From the NCBI RefSeq assembly GCF_014844075.1, contig NZ_CP062165.1:2418001-2482000 (forward strand): a stretch of 64,000 nt of DNA, in the 5' to 3' direction. Both the position numbers and the translations under genes were made by a program. Positions within the stretch are counted from its first letter, which is position 1. The number at the start of each line of letters is the position of its first letter. The DNA is from Paenibacillus sp. JNUCC-31. Its GTDB lineage: Bacteria > Bacillota > Bacilli > Paenibacillales > Paenibacillaceae. Positions 1 to 9,028 of the stretch are shown in pieces. The notes below the pieces were generated by a model. That model made no database searches, was not told where the DNA came from, and worked only from the letters and a program-made list of their open reading frames with translations.

Positions 1-1027
1 TTTGATCAACCTGCCCTTCCGTGTCTGACATTAGAAACCGGATGCCGGCTGTACCCTCGTACTTCACCTGTTGAATGGTAGGGCCGCGAAAAGCACATAA
101 TATTTGCTGCTCCAACATATCCACCCCTGTAGTGAGACGAATCAGTTCTGGAATCATCCCTCCTGCCAAACGACCGTTAATCTCAATAATGGAGCAGCCA
201 TTCTCCGTCCATTTGATTTCGGTATGTGCAACTCCATTACAAAATCCGATGATCTCAAGGGCATGCAGCACAGTCTGAATGATCGTGTCGGATTGCACTG
301 AACTTAATTTTGCCGGAAATAGATGTCCTGCTTCTACGAAAAAAGGAAGGCCTGCAAGTGACTTTTGAGTAATACCGATAATCTCCGTTTTGCCCTGCCA
401 GCTAATCGTCTCGACACTATATTCAGGAGCCTCGATATATCCCTCAATCAGAACTTCCTTCGGTGCTAATTGACCCCGCACATTAAATTTATTTGAAAGG
501 ATGTTAGACACGTGCTGTTCAGCCACTTCAAGACTCATGCAGAGACGAACTGCATTTGAGCCGCTATCCTCTGTTGGCTTGATTACACAGGGAAGACCAA
601 TGCTGTTTATTGCGTTAGCCAGTTCTGATTCATGGCGAACCACCCTGAAAGGGGGCTGAATCATACCTGCCTGTGCAAGTATCCTGCGTGTCTTTGCTTT
701 GTTTCGCACCCTGCGAACAACTTCAAGGGGATTCCCTGGAAGGCCGTACTCTGCGCTCAGCGCAGCCACCTGCTCCAAGTAAAACTCGCTAGTTGTCGTT
801 ATCCCCTGTATTCCCGAAAGATCGATTGTCTCTGCAAGGTGTTTACGCAACTGATTCAAATCATTCGTATCGCACACATGAACCTGACATCCCGTTTCCT
901 TTAATCCGACGTATCTATCTGGATTATTTGTATAAAATACGGGGTCAAGCCCCCAACTTGCTGCACGAGTCAAGGCGAGCATTCCTGTACCTGTCGTGTT
1001 TGCTTCAATAAACACCAGTCTAGACAC
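1..1027 (-). CDS. ATP-grasp ligase of the NRPS operon (partial, runs off left edge)
   Basis: At least 342 residues are visible and the C-terminus lies outside the window. The first residues read VSRLVFIEANTTGTGML; the GTG start overlaps the stop of the upstream cysteine-synthase-like gene, which suggests translational coupling. ATP-grasp signatures are seen: the nucleotide-binding segment CVIKPTEDSGSNAV near residue 140 and the metal-binding segment EINGRLAGGM near residue 305. The family joins a carboxylate to an amine or thiol through an acyl phosphate. Substrates cannot be read from sequence. Its place as a late gene of the operon suggests it makes or caps a building block (for example an amino acid ligase) or gives self-protection; this is inference. 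The family call is solid, the role is not. Confidence 0.85.
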   Translation of the reverse strand, partial: MSRLVFIEANTTGTGMLALTRAASWGLDPVFYTNNPDRYVGLKETGCQVHVCDTNDLNQLRKHLAETIDLSGIQGITTTSEFYLEQVAALSAEYGLPGNPLEVVRRVRNKAKTRRILAQAGMIQPPFRVVRHESELANAINSIGLPCVIKPTEDSGSNAVRLCMSLEVAEQHVSNILSNKFNVRGQLAPKEVLIEGYIEAPEYSVETISWQGKTEIIGITQKSLAGLPFFVEAGHLFPAKLSSVQSDTIIQTVLHALEIIGFCNGVAHTEIKWTENGCSIIEINGRLAGGMIPELIRLTTGVDMLEQQILCAFRGPTIQQVKYEGTAGIRFLMSDTEGQVDQ

Positions 1028-2054
1028 GGTGCATCACTCCCGAGAGCCTAGCGTAGGACCACGAATAAACGACAGTCTCATAAGGAACCAATTGCGGTCC
1101 CTCAGGCAAGCGCAAAGCATCAATTTGCTTTTCTTTTCTGTAGTCCCTGTTATAGATGGTACTGGCGTAACGGTCTCCCCGGTCCGGGAAAATGGCCAAT
1201 ATATTTGTATCTTGAGGGACATTGGACTGTAGCCATTTGGCTACCGCGTAGACCGAACCAGAGGAATTCCCAGCAAAAATTTGCTGTTCTCTTGCCAGAG
1301 CGAGCGTTGCAGCAAACGCTTCTTCGTCGTTCAGCCAGTGCACTTCGTCAACGATCGAATGGTCCACGTTTGGTGCAATTAGGGAATTGCCCAGCCCGCC
1401 TTGCAAACGTTGGGGCCAATCGGGCTGTCCAAAAATAACGCTGCCAATACAATCAACCGCCACCACCTTGAGATCTGGATTGTACCTTTTGAGTGCACGG
1501 GCTGTTCCTGTCATAGACCCGCCACTTCCAACAGAAGCAACCAGGTAATCTACACGTCCAAGATCATTCATGACCTCATGAGCAAGCTCACGATATGCAG
1601 CAGGGTTGTTGGAATTTTCATATTGTCTTGGCCAGTAGGCCCCCGGAAGCTCCTTCATCAATTCGTTGAGTCGCTGCAATCGTGCGCTCTGCCATCCGTT
1701 TGTGCCCATCTGTTCCACAATATCAATCTTGCAGCCTAACGCTGTCAGCTTGGCCAGCGTAATCTGGTCCATTCGCGGATCGGTAACAATATGAACTTCA
1801 TGCCCCAGGCAGGTCCCAACCATTGCAACGCCGCAAGCCATTGTTCCGGACGAACTTTCAATAATGGGAGCTCCATCCTGCAATTGCCCACTGTACTTCG
1901 CTTCCAAAATAATTTGTTTGGCTACGCGGTCTTTCATCCCAAAGGGATTCATCAATTCAAGCTTGGCATAGACATTACCACCGATGATCCGATTATGGTT
2001 TAATTGCACCAAGGGTGTATTGCCTATCGTCTCGATCATGTTTGTGCAAATCAA
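1020..2054 (-). CDS. Cysteine-synthase-like PLP enzyme, likely 2,3-diaminobutyrate branch
   Basis: Fold-type II PLP beta-substituting enzyme of about 344 residues. It shows the family start IGNTPLVQL, the PLP lysine in NPFGMKDRVAK, and the phosphate-binding loop GSGGSMTG. The usual SGNTG substrate loop is SSGTMA, and the C-terminal DSGERY-type segment is DRGDRY, so the substrate probably differs from O-acetylserine. With the GHMP kinase and lyase-like gene at the other end of the operon it fits the friulimicin/pacidamycin scheme, in which O-phosphothreonine is beta-substituted by an amine donor on the way to 2,3-diaminobutyrate (known for those pathways, inferred here). I chose the TTG at 2054 because GGGGGG precedes it; ATG at 2039 and TTG at 2069 are alternatives. 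Making Dap from phosphoserine is another possibility. Confidence 0.85.
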   Translation of the reverse strand: MICTNMIETIGNTPLVQLNHNRIIGGNVYAKLELMNPFGMKDRVAKQIILEAKYSGQLQDGAPIIESSSGTMACGVAMVGTCLGHEVHIVTDPRMDQITLAKLTALGCKIDIVEQMGTNGWQSARLQRLNELMKELPGAYWPRQYENSNNPAAYRELAHEVMNDLGRVDYLVASVGSGGSMTGTARALKRYNPDLKVVAVDCIGSVIFGQPDWPQRLQGGLGNSLIAPNVDHSIVDEVHWLNDEEAFAATLALAREQQIFAGNSSGSVYAVAKWLQSNVPQDTNILAIFPDRGDRYASTIYNRDYRKEKQIDALRLPEGPQLVPYETVVYSWSYARLSGVMHRV

Positions 2055-2098
2055 ACAGCTTCCCCCCAAGCCTTAGTATTCTTTTCTTGCACAACTGG

Positions 2099-5000
2099 TC
2101 AGGATCTCATCATAGCTTCTACTTCTTCGTCACTCATCTGCTGAATCTGCTCGTAGAGAAACTCCTCCACTCTGGATGCAAACTGCCTGATGGTTGGATG
2201 AAGCAGCACTTCACGTAATGGAACCTCCAGCTTCAATTGGCGGCGAACTCTGGAGACAATTTGTGTAGCCAGCAAGGAATGTCCACCCAAGTCGAAGAAA
2301 TGATCCTCTACACCGACATGCTCCATATTTAAAAGCTCACGCCAGATTCCCACGAGGTACTCCTCCATCTGAGTTTGAGGCTCCACGAAGCTGGCAGCAG
2401 CATAGTGGCTGAGTCGTTCAGGCTTGGCAAGCTGGCTTCGGTCTATCTTTCCGTTCGCATTTAGAGGCATCCGATCAAGCAGCAGAATAAACGAAGGAAC
2501 CATATAATCAGGCAGCACGTCCTTTGCCATTTGGCGAAGTTCCTCGCTTATATCTGCGGAGGTATCCAAAGGCACAACATAAGCTACCAAACGTTTGATG
2601 TTAGATGAGTCTTCATCCACAAGCACGACGACTTCTTTTACATTTTCATGAAGCAGCAGCACCGCTTCAATCTCCCCCAATTCCACCCGCATGCCGCGTA
2701 TTTTCACTTGATTATCGGCACGTCCTATAAACTGGAGAGAGCCATCGGGACGATAAAAGCCGAGGTCGCCTGTATGATACATCCGTTCTCCAGGAACGAA
2801 TGGATCTGGAATAAATGCCTGAGCCGTTCGTTCCGGCATATTCAGATAGCCTTGGGCAAGCCCTACACCTGCGAGATACAGTTTACCGTTAACTCCGGGT
2901 GGGACCGGCTGTAAATAGTCATCCAGCACGTAACATCGGTTGTTATCAATCGGTTTACCGATACACACTGCCCCTTCGGCTTCCATATCCTCGCTCGTTG
3001 CTACATGAAGCGTGGAGTCAATCGACACCTCCGTAGCACCCCAAGTGTTATTAAGCGTCCCCGGCAACTTGGCGAAGAAGCGTTTAACTGTGTTTGCTGT
3101 CAGCGCTTCCCCGGATGAGATCGTACTGCGAAGCTTATGGAGTCGCCGCTCATCATCAGATGTGAGTTCATCCAGTACCAGATTCAGCATACTTGGCACG
3201 AATTGAACGTGAACAGCTTCATATTGAATACATGCTTCAATAATTGAACGTGGATCACGGTGCAAACCAGGCTCCAGCAGCGCCACACGTCCGCCAGAGA
3301 TCAAAGGCCAGAAAAATTCCACTGCTGCATCGTCAAAGGTCAGCGTTGTTTTCTGAAGAACGGTTTCCCCTGCTTGCAACTTAAAGTGCTTCTGCATCCA
3401 ACACATTCGATTTACCCAACCCCGGTGAACATTGATAAGTCCCTTCGGCTTGCCGGTAGAACCTGAGGTATAATACACCGACACAGGCGAATCCGCTGTT
3501 ACGTTGCGTATAGGTCTGCTTGTTGGCTGCTGCTTGATAATATCCCACTCCGAATCGGGGCAGATGAGGACAACTTCGTCCATTGTAAGTTTCTCTCTTG
3601 CATGTTCCTGGACAAGACATACCTTCACATCCGCATCTTGCAAAATGTGCCGAATTCGGCTTGAAGGCAGTTCCATGTCGATGGGAACGAAAGCAGCGCC
3701 TGCTTTTAAAATCGCCATCAGACCGACTACCAGCTCCAAAGACCGCTCTACGCAAACCCCTACAACACTTCGTTCGCCCAGATCGTGAAGCAACAGGTAA
3801 TTCGCAAGCATATTGGAGCGTTTCTCCAGTTCCTCGTAAGTTATCATTTTGTTCTGATAGATTGCCGCTATAAGCTGTGGAGTTTCACCTGCCTGACGTT
3901 CAAATAATTCATGCAGGCATACCTCAGAAGGAAAAGCTGCAAAGGTATCATTCCACGTAAAAAGAATACGCTGCTGCTCCTCCACCGATAACAGAGGCAA
4001 CCTGGCTATGCTCTGCTCTGGATCACCCAAAATCGCTTCCATCAGGGAGGTAAAGCTCTTAATCATTCGATCTATTGTTGCTCTCCTGTAGAGTCGAGTA
4101 TTATATTCGAATGTACATGACAACTGTCCGGAGGCTGCTTCCTTCACAAAAAGTGTCAGATCAAATCTCGAAATCTTGCTGTTCACTTCGATTGGATGTA
4201 CTGTCAGATCACCAAGCTCCAGCATTTCCTCTAACTGGTTTTGATAAGCGAACATGACCTGAACAATCGGAGAATAGGCATGATTCCGTTCCGGTTGCAG
4301 CTCTCTTACCAGCAATTCAAATGGGATGTCCTGATGCTCATAGACGTTTAGGCACCGTTCTTTGACCTTTTGCAAATAGACACGGAAGCTGTCTTCTCCC
4401 TTAAATTGGCTGCGAATAGCTACCGTATTTACGAAGAAGCCCATCATTTGCTCCAGGCCGTGCTGATTCCTATTCGCTATGGGTGACCCGACAATGATAT
4501 CCTTTTGACCGGAGTAACGATGAAGCATGAGGCTAAAAGCGGCCTGCAAAATCATATATACGGATGCTTCCGTCTGCCGGCCAAGCGCCTGAATGCGCGA
4601 CATCCACTGCTCTGGAAGTGTAAAATGTATTTTATCCCCCGCAAAGGTTTGAATAGGAGGTCTAGGTTCATCGGTTGGTATCTGCAAAATGGGCAGTTCT
4701 CCCGATAGTTCGTTTTTCCAGAAATCAAGCTGCTTCCGAAGACCATTCTCCCGAATCCATTCCTTGTGCCATACAGCATAATCGGAGTATTGCAGGGGCA
4801 GCTTCAATAGCGGACTTGGTCTGTAATCAAGATAAGCTTTGTACAGAATGTTCAGTTCATCCAAGAAAATCACGTTCGACCAGGCATCTGTTATCAGATG
4901 ATGCATATTGATGAAGAGAATGTGGCTACCCTCTCCAAGTTTGAACAGAACCGTTCGGATCAAAGGTCCCTGCTCAAGGTCAAAAGGCTTGCGCGCTTCC

Positions 5001-7144
5001 TCGCTCAGTCTTTGCTGAATGAGTGTTTCTGGATGATCCTCTGCACCCGTTTCCAATGGAATGATCGGGAACTGTAGCTCCAGTTCTTCAACAATGATCG
5101 GTACGGGTTGGTCATTTACAACGGTAAAGGTTGTTCTCAACGCCTCATGCCGACGCATTAATTCGAGCAACGCCTCATGCAACGCCCGGGTATCCACATC
5201 ACCTTCCAATCGGTAAGCCAAAGGCTCGTTATACACCGGATCGAGCGGGTCCATTTGCTGTACAAACCATAGACGTTCCTGGGCAAAAGACATCTCCCGC
5301 TTTTGATCGGCCAGCTTATTGGAAGTAAATAATGTCTGTGTATTCAAGTTCTCGCCCTGGTAACCACGATCTTCAAGATACCTGGCTAGATCCTGCACGT
5401 TTCTTTCGGCAAAGATCAGTGTCAGAGGCAGGTTCGGATCCGTACAGGAACGAAGCAGACTTATAACCTTTGAAGCAGAAATGGAATCTCCCCCAACTTC
5501 AAAAAAGTCATCCATCCGTCCGACTCGTTCAAGCCGTAGGACATCCGCGAACGTTTCAGCGAGAAAAGTTTCCATCTTTGTTTTCGGTTCATTCTCTGTT
5601 GTAGAGTCGCCAACAGCAACCGACGGGATGGGCAAGGCGAGACGATTGAGCTTGCTATTGCTGTTCAGCGGCAGCTCATCCAGTAGCATAATAAAATGCG
5701 GGATCATATAAGCAGGTAGCTTTTCCTGTAAAGCCTCTTTGATTTGTCCCGCCGTTGTTGACTGATCGGGGTACAATACGACATATGCTGTCAGGCGCTG
5801 GATATTGGGAATGTCCTCGCGTAGCAGCACCGCAGCTTCTTTAACGTAGGATTCGGCGATCAACGTGGCTTCAATCTCACCAAGTTCAACACGAATGCCG
5901 CGAATTTTGACCTGATGATCGGACCGTCCCACAAACCCAATGCTTCCATCCTCGTGAAAATAGGCCTGATCCCCCGTTCGATACATTCGTTCATCTGGAA
6001 CAAACGGATCTTGGATGAACACCAAATTCGTGCGTTCGGGATCATTGATATATCCCTTTGATAAACCTTGGCCCGCGACATATAGGTCGCCGGTCATGCC
6101 AGTCTCTACCTTTTGCAAACGGTGGTCCAGAATATAAACCCTGCTGTTGCTCAAAGGTGTTCCAATGGAAATTTGACCCTCTGCCGAGAAGTCCTTTATC
6201 GTGCAGCGATGTAACGTGGAACCAATAGAGAGTTCCGTTGCCCCCCAAAGATTGTATAAGTCTCCAGGCATATTAAGCTGCATGTATCGGCGCCCCATCT
6301 GTGCTGGAAGTGCCTCTCCCCCTCCGAAGCACCCCCTTAAGTGTGTCATGCTTTGGACCTGTTGCGACGTAACTACATCCAGCAATCGGCCAAGCATACT
6401 TGAGACTAGAACAAGGAAAGCGACGTCATATCGTATGACAGCCTCTACGATCGCCTCAGGGTCCCGATGCAACCCTGGCTCAAGAAGTGCGATTCTTCCC
6501 CCAACAAGCAGCGGCCAAAAGATTTCCAGCGCCGCATCATCAAAGGTCAGTGTCGTTTTCTGCAAAACGGTCTCTCCAGGTTCTAGCTGCAAGACCTGCT
6601 GCATGGACAGTAGCGCCGTCACCCAGCCTTGATGCATGTTGGCAACACCTTTCGGCTTGCCGGTAGAACCTGAAGTATAATAAACAGAGACAAGATGATC
6701 CGGACGAACCCCGCTACGCGGCGAGCTGTCAGGCTGATTTTTGAGTTCCTCGAAGAAGGCCGCGAAGACAAGCATCTCCTCTGCAATGTATGAATTATCG
6801 GGCTGCCCGACTTGGTCGGTGATGTAACAACGAGCTCCTGCATCGATCAATACTTGTTGCTTGCGGGAATATGGAGCTTCCGGGTCGAGTGGCACGTAAG
6901 CACCGCCAGCTTTTAATATCCCGAGCAATACCACAATCAGCTCTGGTGAGCGATTCATGCAGACGCCTACTGGTATATCCGGGCCTACCCCTTTTTGGAT
7001 CAAATAATGTCCAAGCCGGTTGGACTGTCTATCTAATTCCTCATATGTAAGGCATGAATCGTTCATGAGGACCGCAATAAGCTGCGGAGTCCGCTCGACC
7101 TGCTGTTCGAAAAGCTCATGAAGGCAAGCATTCGGAAATTCCAA
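2099..7144 (-). CDS. NRPS, A-T-C-A-T (predicted initiating subunit)
   Basis: 1681-residue synthetase. Rough domains: A 1-500, T 520-590 (FFEVGGDS), C 615-1055, A 1070-1570, T 1590-1660 (FFDLGGHS). There is no N-terminal C domain and no thioesterase, so it should start the chain and pass it on. Both A domains carry FDDAA at motif A4 and WGATE instead of YGPTE at A5. My manual pocket codes are DDLVFGLIG and DDVQISTID. The second Asp could bind a side-chain amine, consistent with 2,3-diaminobutyrate made by the operon (inference). The C-domain motif is HHLITDAW, with Ala in place of the usual Gly. The protein ends in an acidic tail, MSDEEVEAMM, like short C-terminal docking motifs. TTG start at 7144 follows GGGAGGGG at good spacing. 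Confidence 0.95.
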   Translation of the reverse strand: MEFPNACLHELFEQQVERTPQLIAVLMNDSCLTYEELDRQSNRLGHYLIQKGVGPDIPVGVCMNRSPELIVVLLGILKAGGAYVPLDPEAPYSRKQQVLIDAGARCYITDQVGQPDNSYIAEEMLVFAAFFEELKNQPDSSPRSGVRPDHLVSVYYTSGSTGKPKGVANMHQGWVTALLSMQQVLQLEPGETVLQKTTLTFDDAALEIFWPLLVGGRIALLEPGLHRDPEAIVEAVIRYDVAFLVLVSSMLGRLLDVVTSQQVQSMTHLRGCFGGGEALPAQMGRRYMQLNMPGDLYNLWGATELSIGSTLHRCTIKDFSAEGQISIGTPLSNSRVYILDHRLQKVETGMTGDLYVAGQGLSKGYINDPERTNLVFIQDPFVPDERMYRTGDQAYFHEDGSIGFVGRSDHQVKIRGIRVELGEIEATLIAESYVKEAAVLLREDIPNIQRLTAYVVLYPDQSTTAGQIKEALQEKLPAYMIPHFIMLLDELPLNSNSKLNRLALPIPSVAVGDSTTENEPKTKMETFLAETFADVLRLERVGRMDDFFEVGGDSISASKVISLLRSCTDPNLPLTLIFAERNVQDLARYLEDRGYQGENLNTQTLFTSNKLADQKREMSFAQERLWFVQQMDPLDPVYNEPLAYRLEGDVDTRALHEALLELMRRHEALRTTFTVVNDQPVPIIVEELELQFPIIPLETGAEDHPETLIQQRLSEEARKPFDLEQGPLIRTVLFKLGEGSHILFINMHHLITDAWSNVIFLDELNILYKAYLDYRPSPLLKLPLQYSDYAVWHKEWIRENGLRKQLDFWKNELSGELPILQIPTDEPRPPIQTFAGDKIHFTLPEQWMSRIQALGRQTEASVYMILQAAFSLMLHRYSGQKDIIVGSPIANRNQHGLEQMMGFFVNTVAIRSQFKGEDSFRVYLQKVKERCLNVYEHQDIPFELLVRELQPERNHAYSPIVQVMFAYQNQLEEMLELGDLTVHPIEVNSKISRFDLTLFVKEAASGQLSCTFEYNTRLYRRATIDRMIKSFTSLMEAILGDPEQSIARLPLLSVEEQQRILFTWNDTFAAFPSEVCLHELFERQAGETPQLIAAIYQNKMITYEELEKRSNMLANYLLLHDLGERSVVGVCVERSLELVVGLMAILKAGAAFVPIDMELPSSRIRHILQDADVKVCLVQEHAREKLTMDEVVLICPDSEWDIIKQQPTSRPIRNVTADSPVSVYYTSGSTGKPKGLINVHRGWVNRMCWMQKHFKLQAGETVLQKTTLTFDDAAVEFFWPLISGGRVALLEPGLHRDPRSIIEACIQYEAVHVQFVPSMLNLVLDELTSDDERRLHKLRSTISSGEALTANTVKRFFAKLPGTLNNTWGATEVSIDSTLHVATSEDMEAEGAVCIGKPIDNNRCYVLDDYLQPVPPGVNGKLYLAGVGLAQGYLNMPERTAQAFIPDPFVPGERMYHTGDLGFYRPDGSLQFIGRADNQVKIRGMRVELGEIEAVLLLHENVKEVVVLVDEDSSNIKRLVAYVVPLDTSADISEELRQMAKDVLPDYMVPSFILLLDRMPLNANGKIDRSQLAKPERLSHYAAASFVEPQTQMEEYLVGIWRELLNMEHVGVEDHFFDLGGHSLLATQIVSRVRRQLKLEVPLREVLLHPTIRQFASRVEEFLYEQIQQMSDEEVEAMMRS

Positions 7145-7166
7145 GCCATTCCCCTCCCTTAATTGT

Positions 7167-8216
7167 TCATGCCAGTGTATCCCTCATATGATGCAATGCC
7201 TCCTCAATCTGCTGTGAGTTGACTCCTACATGAGTCACTGCCCGAATACGGCCATGTCCAAGCTCATCGACGTGTACTCCTTTTTGATGTAATTTCTGTA
7301 CAAAGCTCTCCCACGTAAATCGGGGGTCGGTTACGCGAAAAAAAACGATATTGGTCTCTACAGTCTGAGGATCACATGCAATACCCGGAATGGACGATAA
7401 TCCTTCCGCGAGCCGTTTGGCATTCAAATGATCTTCCGCCAGCCGCGATACCATTTTGTTTAAGGAAACCAATCCCGCTGCTGCAATTATGCCTGCCTGT
7501 CGCATGCCTCCGCCAAGCATTTTGCGATTTCGGTATACCTTTCGAATGAACGCCTCGCTGCCAACAACCATTGATCCAATGGGAGCAGATAAGCCCTTGG
7601 AAAGACAAAACTGGAGGGATTCGGCGTAATCGGCAATCGCAGCTACCGGTATTCCCATTGCTACAGAGGCATTCCAGATGCGGGCACCATCCATATGCAC
7701 AGGGATTTGATGCTCATTGGCAAATGCCCGAATGTCCTCCAGATAAGACAGTGGCAATATTCGTCCGCCCATGCGATTATGGGGATTTTCCAGGCAAAGC
7801 AACCCCGGCAAAGCAAATTGCGGGTCTTCCGGGTCCCGGGGAATTGCCTTTTGCAGGTCTTCGAGATCAAGACGCCCATCAGCTTGGGTGCTGATTGGTT
7901 CGTACATAATCCCTCCACAAACACTCGCCCCCGCTGCTTCATAAATATAAATATCCGACTCATCACCAACGAGTACCTTGGATCCACGTGGGCAATGGGC
8001 CATAATAGAAGCAAGGTTAGCCATCGTGCCGCTGGGCATAAAAATGGCCGCTTCCTTTCCCAGCATTTCAGCTGCCTTCAATTCCAGCTTTTTTACAGTA
8101 AGGTCTTCACCGTACACATCGTCCCCAAGCTCAGCCTGAAACATGGCTTCCAGCATTTCAGGAGTAGGCAGAGTAAAGGTATCGCTGCGAAGTTCAATCT
8201 TGGAAAAATCAGACAT
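7167..8216 (-). CDS. Low-specificity threonine-aldolase-like PLP enzyme
   Basis: 349 residues, the usual length for L-threonine / L-allo-threonine aldolases, with the N-terminal LRSDTFTLPT, the GDDVYGED motif, and the PLP lysine in CLSKGLSAPIG. The family reversibly cleaves beta-hydroxy-alpha-amino acids to glycine and an aldehyde. It lies between the thioesterase-like gene and an NRPS gene with short gaps and an ATG start after GGAGG, so it is part of the operon. It may supply glycine or a beta-hydroxy amino acid, or cleave a hydroxylated amino acid released from the MbtH-A-T/P450 pair, as proposed for nikkomycin-type routes. The sequence does not decide the direction or substrate. Confidence 0.88.
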   Translation of the reverse strand: MSDFSKIELRSDTFTLPTPEMLEAMFQAELGDDVYGEDLTVKKLELKAAEMLGKEAAIFMPSGTMANLASIMAHCPRGSKVLVGDESDIYIYEAAGASVCGGIMYEPISTQADGRLDLEDLQKAIPRDPEDPQFALPGLLCLENPHNRMGGRILPLSYLEDIRAFANEHQIPVHMDGARIWNASVAMGIPVAAIADYAESLQFCLSKGLSAPIGSMVVGSEAFIRKVYRNRKMLGGGMRQAGIIAAAGLVSLNKMVSRLAEDHLNAKRLAEGLSSIPGIACDPQTVETNIVFFRVTDPRFTWESFVQKLHQKGVHVDELGHGRIRAVTHVGVNSQQIEEALHHMRDTLA

Positions 8217-8259
8217 ACCGTCTCCTCCAGACTAAAAGCAAGATGTTCATTTCATGCGA

Positions 8260-9015
8260 TTAAATATAGCGCCTCATCGCTTCGGCAATGGTACTTAGCA
8301 ACTCCATCGGGGCTTGGAGGAAATCATGATGATCTCCATCCAACACTTTGAAGGACGCTTGTCCGTATTCTTTCCAGCCGCCTAATAGGGACGGGTTCAC
8401 CTCTTTGTCTCTATTCCAGCCGATAGCGGTTACCGGAAAAGGAAGAGTCTCGGGGCAATCTTGTTTATAACTGCGATTCGCTTCCAGATCAGAACGCATG
8501 ATTCCGGTGTTCAGCTCAACAATGTCAGGCAAAGCCTTGCCCCCCATTTTATGAATGAGCAATTCGATCTCCACTGCAAGCTCCTGATCATCCAGTTCCA
8601 GAAACCGGCCATAGGGGCCTTCATGGGGTGCGACTTGGGATGATATAAACAAGTGTGACGGCAATGGCCCTCCATTACGCATCAATTGAACGGAAGCCTC
8701 ATAGCTGGGTAACGCCGAACCACAGTGGCCAAAAAACGCAAAGGGACGATCCATATAAGGGCGTAGTGCTTCATTAAAATTCTCTGCAAGTTGCTCATAG
8801 GATGAATAAGTGGGTTCATGAAATCTGTTCTCGCGACCAGGAAGCTGGATCGGGCATACTTCGATCTTGCCAATGAATTCAGGCCAGTGGCGATACATGC
8901 TTGCACCGCAGCCGGAGTAGGGTATACAGAACAAACGTGCTTTGGCAAATGGGGACGGCTCTCTGAGGAGCCATGGATTGTTTTGAATTTCCGCTTCTTC
9001 AATAACGTATTCCAA
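8260..9015 (-). CDS. Thioesterase-like protein with Cys nucleophile (candidate aminoacyl carrier transferase)
   Basis: About 251 residues, alpha/beta-hydrolase of the type II thioesterase family (CIPYSGCGAS near the N-terminus, LPGRENRF). At the nucleophile elbow, where such enzymes read GHSMG, this one reads FFGHCGSAL, so Cys replaces the catalytic Ser. The acid (NRDKEV) and the His (LDGDHHDF) are present. Cys-type members such as SyrC and CmaE move aminoacyl groups between carrier proteins rather than hydrolyse them (known from recall). Its position next to a stand-alone A-T protein, a P450 and an NRPS with a dead A domain supports that role (inference). A TTG start at 9015 sits after GGAG just past the P450 stop; ATG at 9045 would overlap the P450 and has no proper spacing. 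Confidence 0.9.
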   Translation of the reverse strand: MEYVIEEAEIQNNPWLLREPSPFAKARLFCIPYSGCGASMYRHWPEFIGKIEVCPIQLPGRENRFHEPTYSSYEQLAENFNEALRPYMDRPFAFFGHCGSALPSYEASVQLMRNGGPLPSHLFISSQVAPHEGPYGRFLELDDQELAVEIELLIHKMGGKALPDIVELNTGIMRSDLEANRSYKQDCPETLPFPVTAIGWNRDKEVNPSLLGGWKEYGQASFKVLDGDHHDFLQAPMELLSTIAEAMRRYI

Positions 9016-9028
9016 GTTTATCCACTCC

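Noticed and set aside
1020..2069. Housekeeping cysteine synthase or staphyloferrin SbnA-type enzyme
   Set aside because: The SGNTG loop is changed and no SbnB-like dehydrogenase is present; the kinase and lyase-like partners fit the diaminobutyrate scheme better.
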